Shown here in pieces: positions 11,366 through 18,054 of a stretch of DNA of 24,827 nucleotides (within the stretch, counting starts at the first letter, position 1; the number at the start of each line of letters is the position of its first letter). The translations under genes and the position numbers were made by a program. The stretch spans positions 14,413 to 39,239 of the forward strand of contig NW_013657609.1 in the NCBI RefSeq assembly GCF_000142905.1, given 5' to 3'. Below the pieces are notes generated by a model that saw nothing but the letters and a program-made list of their open reading frames with translations, had not been told where the DNA came from and ran no database searches. The DNA comes from Thecamonas trahens ATCC 50062 (Eukaryota; Apusozoa; Apusomonadida; Apusomonadidae).

Positions 11366-11402
11366 TAGTGGCGGTCAATGAAAGCGTTTGCGGGTCAAAA
11401 CG

Positions 11403-11424
11403 TGTCATTCTCCACTGAATGACA
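11403..11424. repeat. 8-bp perfect inverted repeat
   Basis: TGTCATTC, a 6-base spacer (TCCACT), then GAATGACA: eight perfectly paired bases on each arm. It lies about 40 bp after the CCAAT pair and could be a dimeric transcription-factor site. Chance occurrence is possible. Confidence 0.35.
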
Positions 11425-11677
11425 AATCAACGTTGTGTTTGGTTGCGGGAGGAGCCTGGGGAAGTTCGGCAGAAGGGGTGTAGCCATAGACACCACGTGA
11501 GCCGCATCACTTGAGTAATTATCATCCCTGACAAAGGGGAAGCTCCCCTGAACTCATCTCTGTCAACCTGGCACACATTCGCACACCACCCATACACATA
11601 CCAATGATTCAAGGTGGGGCGGCGACGCTGGCGAGGACAGCCTGCTGTCACCGTGGTTCTCCTCCTTTGACTCGGCA

Positions 11678-11997
11678 AGCAAGGATGCGACCAGCATCAT
11701 CGGCATGACGACCAACGCGCCTGCGATCATGGCCGCAAAGGCGCCAACGATCATCGCAGCATCATCGGCATGACGACCAACGCGCCTGCGATCATGGCCG
11801 CAAAGGCGCCAACGAATATCGCAGTTGGTGTGACCACCAACGCACCAGCTATCGACAACAACAACAACATCATCGGCATGACGACCAACGCGCCTGCGAT
11901 CATGGCCGCAAAGGCGCCAACGAATACGGCTGCCGCGAGCAAGGATGCGACCAGCATCATCGGCATGACGACCAACGCGCCTGCGATCATGGCCGCC
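11678..11997. repeat. Irregular minisatellite running into the 5' end of the receptor gene
   Basis: A core beginning CATCATCGGCATGACG and continuing through CCAACGCGCCTGCG to GGCCGC is present nearly unchanged at 11695, 11760, 11868 and 11955, with one degraded copy at about 11825-11857. Spacings are uneven (65, 108 and 87 bp). The left extension AGCAAGGATGCGACCAG is shared only by the first and last copies, which suggests duplication of a larger block. In the receptor frame it reads as TTNAPAIMAA repeats; on the minus strand it reads as a hydrophobic segment (GALVVMPMML). Confidence 0.8.
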
Positions 11998-14900
11998 TAC
12001 GGCCAACGCTATCAAGAGCTTGGCGAGCTTTTCCACGCCTTCTTCTCGATCCTCTTGGTCATCATCGTCATCATTGTCATCATCCTCTCCGACTCGATGC
12101 TCGTTGTCGAGTCTTTCGATCCGTCGCCTTCTGTCCGGGTTCACTACTATACCCCCTTGAGTGTCGAGCTGGGTGATAGCTCTGTGCCCGATACAGCGCT
12201 GATTGCCAGACTTGTGGCTTCGTTCAACGACCTGGCGCTGACAAACAGATCGCGGCCGAGCGCTGGGCTGTTCCCGCTCCCACAACCGGCGACAAAAGAC
12301 GATATTCTTCCACTGCTCCGTTCGCACGCTCCGCCAGACGTGCTACCTCTCCCGGCTCATCTGTTCGGCATTGCGAGTGATGATCTCTTCGTCTCGCTCG
12401 CAGACATCTGGGCGAGCTCTGGCCTCGAGTCGTACGCCTTTCGCTCCGTCCGCCGGCGCATGGAGAGCAGCGTTGCCGCGGACCCAGACCTTGTCGCTGT
12501 CCCGCTCGAGGTCTCTGCCGACGTCTGTATGTATTCTTCGCGAACCATAGCAGCTCTCGGTATCGACTCGCCGCCCAACACCCTTGACGACTTGATTGAT
12601 GCGTGCATCATTGCCCGCGCCGCCGACCTCATCTGCCTCTCTGTCACCTCACCGACGCTGCTATTTGACTACCTTGCCCTCCGCTCACATGGCACCGAGT
12701 TCTACGCCTTATTTGTTGCCGCCAACGTCTCGCTCACCGATCCGCGGGTTGTGCATACCTTTGACGACGTGCTCCGGCTCATTGACATCGCCGCCATCGG
12801 TCCGTACACTCTGCTCGCCAGCCCTGCCCTCGTCTCCGGTTCGTCCCTCTTTCACTGCGGGCCGTCGTCGCGTGCTGGGGAGTTCGCCAGCTACACCTCG
12901 GACCTCGCCGCCTTTGCCTTCCCCTCGACTCAGTCCGTCTTTGCTACCCGGCCCGAGCTCGAGCCCGCGAAGCTCGGTCTCATTGGCTCGGTCTCTGGTT
13001 TGGCCGCTGCTGCTCGCTCGCCGTTCCGCGACTCGGCACATGCCTTTCTCGCCCACTGTGCACATCCAGCCGTTCTGCATGCTGCTCTCGCGCCCTTGCC
13101 GCACATCGTCTCGCCGCGCTTTGACGTCGCAACCCTGCCCAATGCCACCGTCGCCGCCACCGTCACTACACTCCTCCGCAACCCGCGCCTTGCCTCGCTG
13201 CAACATGCGTCGTCCAGGACGGGTTTTGGTGACCCGCGCCTCGCCACCGAATGGATCGCTCTCCACTCGCTGCTTCTGGCCTCCTCCTCGGTCGCCAATG
13301 CCACCCACGCGCTCGACATCGCTCTGCCGCGCCTCGATGCCCTTCGCCTTGCATACGTCTTCAACAAGGCCGCAGTCCCCATTGCTTCGCTCTCGTCGGG
13401 AACCTACTCAGCCCCGATCGAGCTCACCCTCTCGACATTCACTCCAGGCTCAAAAGTCACCATCTACTACGCCATCGACTCGGAAACGGCCTGGAAGCGC
13501 TATGTCGGACCCATCGTCCTCTCCGCGTCCGGCGTCTATATTGTCCACGCCCATACCGTCGTCCGCACCATGACTCCCTCGGATCGGCTCTCGGTCACAC
13601 TCAACCTTATCGACAGCCCGAATCCAAGTCGCGCCACTGATCTTCCCGTCTACGTCATCATCCTCATTGTCGTCGCAGTCCTCGTCTGTGTCTTTGGCCT
13701 TGTGCTCATAGCTGTCTCCTGTGCCCGTCGCTTTGTCTGTCCGTCGGCATCGGTCGGCAGCATGGCCAGCTTGCTTGTTGTTGACGTCGATGACCTTGTC
13801 TTTGACTCATTGCTTGGTAAGACCGCGCTCGGCGATGTCTACCTTGGTCGCATCCATGGCACGCCCGTTACCATGCACCTCACCGCACCAACGAAGCTCC
13901 CGCCCACAGAGGCAGAGAGGCTCGTTGTCGAAGTCGTTGCCCTCGCAGGCCTCGACCACCCCAACCTGACAGGCATCATCGGCGTCTCCACCTCGCCCAC
14001 AGTCATTATCTACGAGTTTACCCCGCGCGCCTCGCTCCGTGATGTCATCCACACTCACACTCTCACCATCGACTCGTCCATGGTCTTCAAGTGGGCGTTC
14101 GAAATGGCTGCCGCCCTCGCCTTTCTCGCCCGCAACCACACTCTTCACGGCAACTTCTCCTCGTTATGTGTCCACTTTGACGCAGACTGGACTGTCAAGG
14201 TCTCCCAGTTTGGCCTTCACTCGATCCACGCCATCGCTTCCAGCCCGCTTCTCAGCCAGAGCTGGTCGGCATACCGCCGCTCACCGCCGCTTCCATCTCG
14301 AGTCTTGTCACCTCGGCCTCGGTCTCCCACGTCGGCCCGCCTCAACCGTCGGCGACGATCCCGACCCGCTCGTCGCGCGATGTCTCGGACGAGTCTGGTG
14401 ACGACTCGCCTGGCCTACGAGTCTCAGTCACAGCGTCGGCCGTATCGGTCTCCGAGCTCGAGGAAGATGTCTGTAGGCTCTCAAGCTCCGCGTCAGAAAT
14501 GCAAGAGCATAGCGAAAGCGACTTCATGGTGTCACAAGTCCAGTCGTCGCCATCGTTCGCCTCGCGGACCGAGCCACGTACCGCCATGTCGAGCTCTCGT
14601 CTCATATCGTCCGAGTCGCTGGTCATAGCCGAGGGTCCGCATACACCATCTCGCGCCGCAGGCGGAAAGGCGCTTCCGTCAACTGCGCCAGCTGCCACAC
14701 CCACCCTGTTCTGGACCGCGCCAGAGGTGCTTGCCTCTGGGCGCTCGCTCGTCTCGACCTCGTCGGATGCCTACTCGCTAGCCATTGTCCTCTGGGAGCT
14801 CACCACTCGTGCCCAGCTGTATCAGGGCTTGAATCCAGTCGCTGTCGCCCTCGACGTCATGCATGTCGCCCGACGTCCACCCATCGCAGCAGTTCCGCCA

Positions 14901-17900
14901 CTGTATGGACCCATTGCTCCTGTCATCGAGCTCTTGTGGCGTGGCTCGCCCACTGATCGCCTCACCATCGACGCCGCAACTCACGAATTGGGCCACCTTG
15001 TCCATCCCGAGTCGTTCACCTTTCCCGCGTCGATAACCGTTCCACCCGGTGTCGCGCACGTCGTTCACTGTGAGCTCCGCAATGCCGCACGCCTCCTCCT
15101 CAGCAATCCTCAGGCGGCGCATCGCCTCCTTACCGCTTTCCATGCCGTCATCCCACAGCTCGCACGCTCAGATGGTGCCATCATCTCGGCCTGGGGTATC
15201 AACTGGATCACGCTCACCTTCAAGTGGCCGCCGGACATTGTAAGCTTTGCCGAAGCCGTCGGCGCCCACACTGCCATCGCAGAACCAGTCACCATCATGG
15301 CGGTCAAGGCCAAGGTCGCCACCACGCTCGACTCGTTCGGTCACCCGTGCCTCTCTGGGCCGGCAATCGACGCGTTGGCCGTCTCTTGGAACATGCTTTT
15401 TGGCTCGGTTGTCTACACCATCCTCGCTGGCATCTCGGCCTCGGCCGCTTCGGCCATGGCCTCGCGCTTGGCTGCGCCTTCGGCCTTGGCCTGGGAACAC
15501 GGCTTTTCCGGTGGCCTCTTCGTCGACACCGTCCTTGCCCGCAATCTCGGCTCGTCCGCCAAACTGGTCCACGTTGTCGGCTCGGTCGTCCAGATCGTTA
15601 TCAAAGGCCACGTCTCGGTCCACGACATCGCTGAACCTACCAATCTTCCCAGCGGCACCGTGCTCCCAGCTCTACAAGCTAGTAGGCAGAGTACTCGCAT
15701 GCGATGGTCGCGGAGCTCGGCCTCGCCTCATCGCTCGCGCTCGCACGCGTCAAGCTCGGCCTCGCCGCACCGTCCGTCAGACGCCTCGGCCTCAGGCGTG
15801 GTCCGGGTCGACAAGCGATTCCACGCTGGCGGTGCCCACATGACTCGTACTACCCCCAATGGCGGACACAAGAAGCGCCGTGCCCGCCGCGTTCATACCC
15901 GCCGCGTCCGTACCCGTATCAAGCACCCAACTGCAGCCACCGATCATCGCTCCGTCAAGACGGGTTCCCGCATGCGTCGCGCCACCGCCCACGTCTCCAA
16001 AGATATGACCGACGCCGGCCTCTCGGCCACCGCAGCCACAACCCAGGCGGACACAGTCACCCTCCCGATTTACTCCGAGGCGGACGGCACTCACCTTTCT
16101 GGCTCATCGGCAGTCCAAGGCAGCAAGAGCTCGTCAAGCTCTCGCTCCTCGCTCTCGCCACCATCGATGACATGCTTGCCCACGCCTCCAATCGCTGTCC
16201 GCCTCCAGGAGCCTTCCAACTCGCACTCGCACTCGACCTCGCTGGGCCTAGAGGCATTGATGGGCACCACACGAACTGTTAAGCTCGACTCGGGCACGTC
16301 GTCGGCCGAGGAATCGCCCCGCGTGGCGATGACAACGTCAACCTCTATACTATCGTCTTCCTCGTCTACGTCCAGCCAGGACACCATTCCTGCATGCACG
16401 TCCCACGAGAGAGCTGCAGTCGCGGCCAATGCAAACTCAGAGACCTGTGGCTCGTCATCGCTTGTGCCGTCTCCAGCGCGGTTGCAAGGGAGCTCTTCCT
16501 CGTCTTTGTCTTCGTTCTCATCCGACCCCGCCCAGGCCCCGCCTACCACGCTACCGGATCTCTTCTTTGCTGAGGAGAACGAGTCGGTGGGCGCGGGGAG
16601 CTCAGGAAGCTCGGATCGCTCGGGCTCGCTGACGGCAGACGAAGAGCACGAGTCGGTGGAGAGCTCGGAGACGCCGCTCGGAACCGGCATTGCCGGCCTC
16701 AACCGGACGCTCTCCGTCAACAACCTCGTGTCGATGGAGGCACGGATCCTCCGCCGCGAAGATGTCGACGCCGTGCTGGCCAAGTCTGGCGTCTCACAGT
16801 CCCCGATGTGGCGCACTGCATACACGACGGCCTATCTCGGCATGCTCTCGCCGGCCATGGTCAACCTCTCCATGCCGCTGCCAACGCCAAGTGAGCACGG
16901 CACGATGCCGCACTCGCCATCGCCCGGGAGCCGCCCATCCAAGCGCGTAGTGCTTGAAACGGATATGGCGCTGCAAAACTCGCCGGCGCTCCTCGGCTCG
17001 CACATGTTTGTGCCTCATCCGCGCGACGTGGCGACAGCCTCGATGAGCAGCATCGTCACATCGCTGGCACCGGCTTGGACCTTCGCAAATCGTCCGCAAG
17101 CCGGAGAGTGAGCAAGAGCAAGCCGCCGCTGCTGCCGCCGCTACTGCTGTCGTACCTGTGGTGGTCAAGGTGCTGGAGCGCCAGTCAGCGACACCGATGG
17201 AGCTTATGAATGTGGCCGAGGCGCTGGCGACGGCGTCCAACTACGCCAGGACTTCGCGTCGGCTCGTCGGTCCGCTGGCCTTTTGCCTCGACATCCCGCG
17301 GCTGGCGTACATAGAGCGGCTGTATCCGGGCCAGTCGCTGGCCCAGCTCCTCGCGCTTCCAGCTCCGCCACCGAGTGCGCTCGCTGCAGTCGCGCGCGGA
17401 ATGGTGCGCTCGCTCATGCGACTGTACGCAGCGCAGCCGCGCGAGCGCCAAGGCCACGGCGCACTGCGTCCGTCCAACGTCCTGCTGGTGGTCACCGACT
17501 CTGTGCCTCGAGCGGTCGTTGACGCCCACATCTCGGGCTTTGGACTCGCGAGCCTGCAGACGATGACGTCGCGGGCGACGGTGCTCCCGCTGGTCCAGTA
17601 CCTCGCGCCGGAGCAGATTCGCGGCGAGGTGCAGCAGTCAGTCACGAGCGACGTCTTTATCCTCGGCTCCATCCTCTACGAGATGGCCTCGGGTTTCAGA
17701 GCCTTTGATGGCTCGGATCCACTCGAGGTCAGCGTCCGCATCTCGGCCGGCCTTGCACCCGACCCAGAGCCAGTCTCCATTCCCTCGTCGCGGCTGAGAA
17801 ACCTCATCGCCTCGTGCTGGGCCACCTCCCCTGAGCAGCGGCCCTCCATCGCCGAGGTTACCACCATTGTCACCTCGTGCTCGCCGCACGACTTTGCCCG

Positions 17901-17952
17901 TGGCGCACACAAGCCCGTGGCCTCGCCCTCGCCCTCGGACCACGTGGTGTAG
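11770..17952 (+). CDS. Receptor with solute-binding-like ectodomain, pseudokinase, pseudo-cyclase and second pseudokinase (frame broken twice)
   Basis: About 2,000 residues. The start is uncertain: the ATG at 11770 lies inside the minisatellite, and the ATG at 11989 gives a short N-terminus before a hydrophobic signal anchor (nt ~12037-12096). The ectodomain (~12120-13380) resembles ABC-transporter solute-binding protein family 1, for example DIWASSGL and LEVSADVCMYSSRTIAALGI followed by PPNTLDDLIDAC. A chitobiase-C-terminal-like beta module follows (~13390-13610; GTYSAPIELTL, VTIYYAIDSE), then a TM helix (~13648-13740). Kinase-homology domain 1 (~13780-14990): the glycine loop reads GKTALG, VAIK reads VTMH, HRD reads HGN, DFG reads QFG, APE is kept. 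Cyclase homology (~15040-15670) lacks its metal-binding Asp. After a long Ser-rich linker comes a second pseudokinase (~17105-17885). No catalytic activity is expected; a scaffold or allosteric role is inferred. Stop TAG at 17950. Confidence 0.75.
14215..14290 (+). other. First frame break in the receptor gene (after pseudo-DFG)
   Basis: Kinase domain 1 is read in one frame through KVSQFGLHSIHA (to about 14235). The APE-containing C-lobe is read in the frame one base earlier, which is open from before 14262. Past about 14280 the original frame becomes Arg/Ser-rich shadow. One missing base, or an intron of length 2 modulo 3, would join them. No convincing GT-AG pair was found by eye. Confidence 0.6.
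17047..17111 (+). other. Second frame break in the receptor gene (before pseudokinase 2)
   Basis: The long linker frame ends in a TGA at 17109-17111. The second kinase-like domain is read in the next frame, which is open from 17047 (stop at 17044) through PESEQEQ and a poly-Ala run into VVVKVLERQ. The shift is +1 here, opposite to the other breaks. The alternative is a separate downstream gene, but the ATG at 17197 would then leave out the beta-3 Lys strand. Confidence 0.55.
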
Positions 17953-18054
17953 AAGGTGATAGCCGAGCCATGATGGACGTGGTAGTGTGCTTGGATGCGT
18001 AGTGTGTAAACAGTTTGTTGGCCTCGTCCCTCGCTACCTGTCCTCCCTGCCCCC
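17953..18054. other. Convergent 3' ends, 102 bp between stop codons
   Basis: The receptor (+) and the surface protein (-) end 102 bp apart. The spacer contains TGTAAAC on the plus strand (about 18005). TGTAA serves as a polyadenylation signal in some algae, but nothing here proves that use in this organism. Confidence 0.4.

Larger units (their letters stand above)
10570..11677. other. Intergenic region between divergent RND and receptor genes
   Basis: About 1.1 kb with clearly lower GC than the flanking coding sequence. I see no credible protein or tRNA: the open frames at 10602-10868, 10865-11185 and 11106-11324 have no domain features and are short or lack good context. It should hold both divergent promoters. 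The right part carries two CCAAT boxes and a palindrome, listed separately. Confidence 0.55.

Noticed and set aside
10570-11677. Possible tRNA or other structured RNA genes in the spacer
   Set aside because: No cloverleaf-like arms or GGTTCGA-type T-loop were found by eye on either strand; a covariance-model search was not possible.
11563-12327. 254-residue minus-strand frame across the minisatellite
   Set aside because: It overlaps the solute-binding-like ectodomain start and is composed of repeat translation. Only its hydrophobic end is interesting and is noted as a finding.
16091-16825. 244-residue minus-strand frame with Ser/Glu-rich, natural-looking composition
   Set aside because: It mirrors the Ser-rich linker of the receptor (TCG/CGA complement). 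The plus frame is open for over 2.6 kb and carries the cyclase and kinase C-lobe homology, so the plus strand is preferred.
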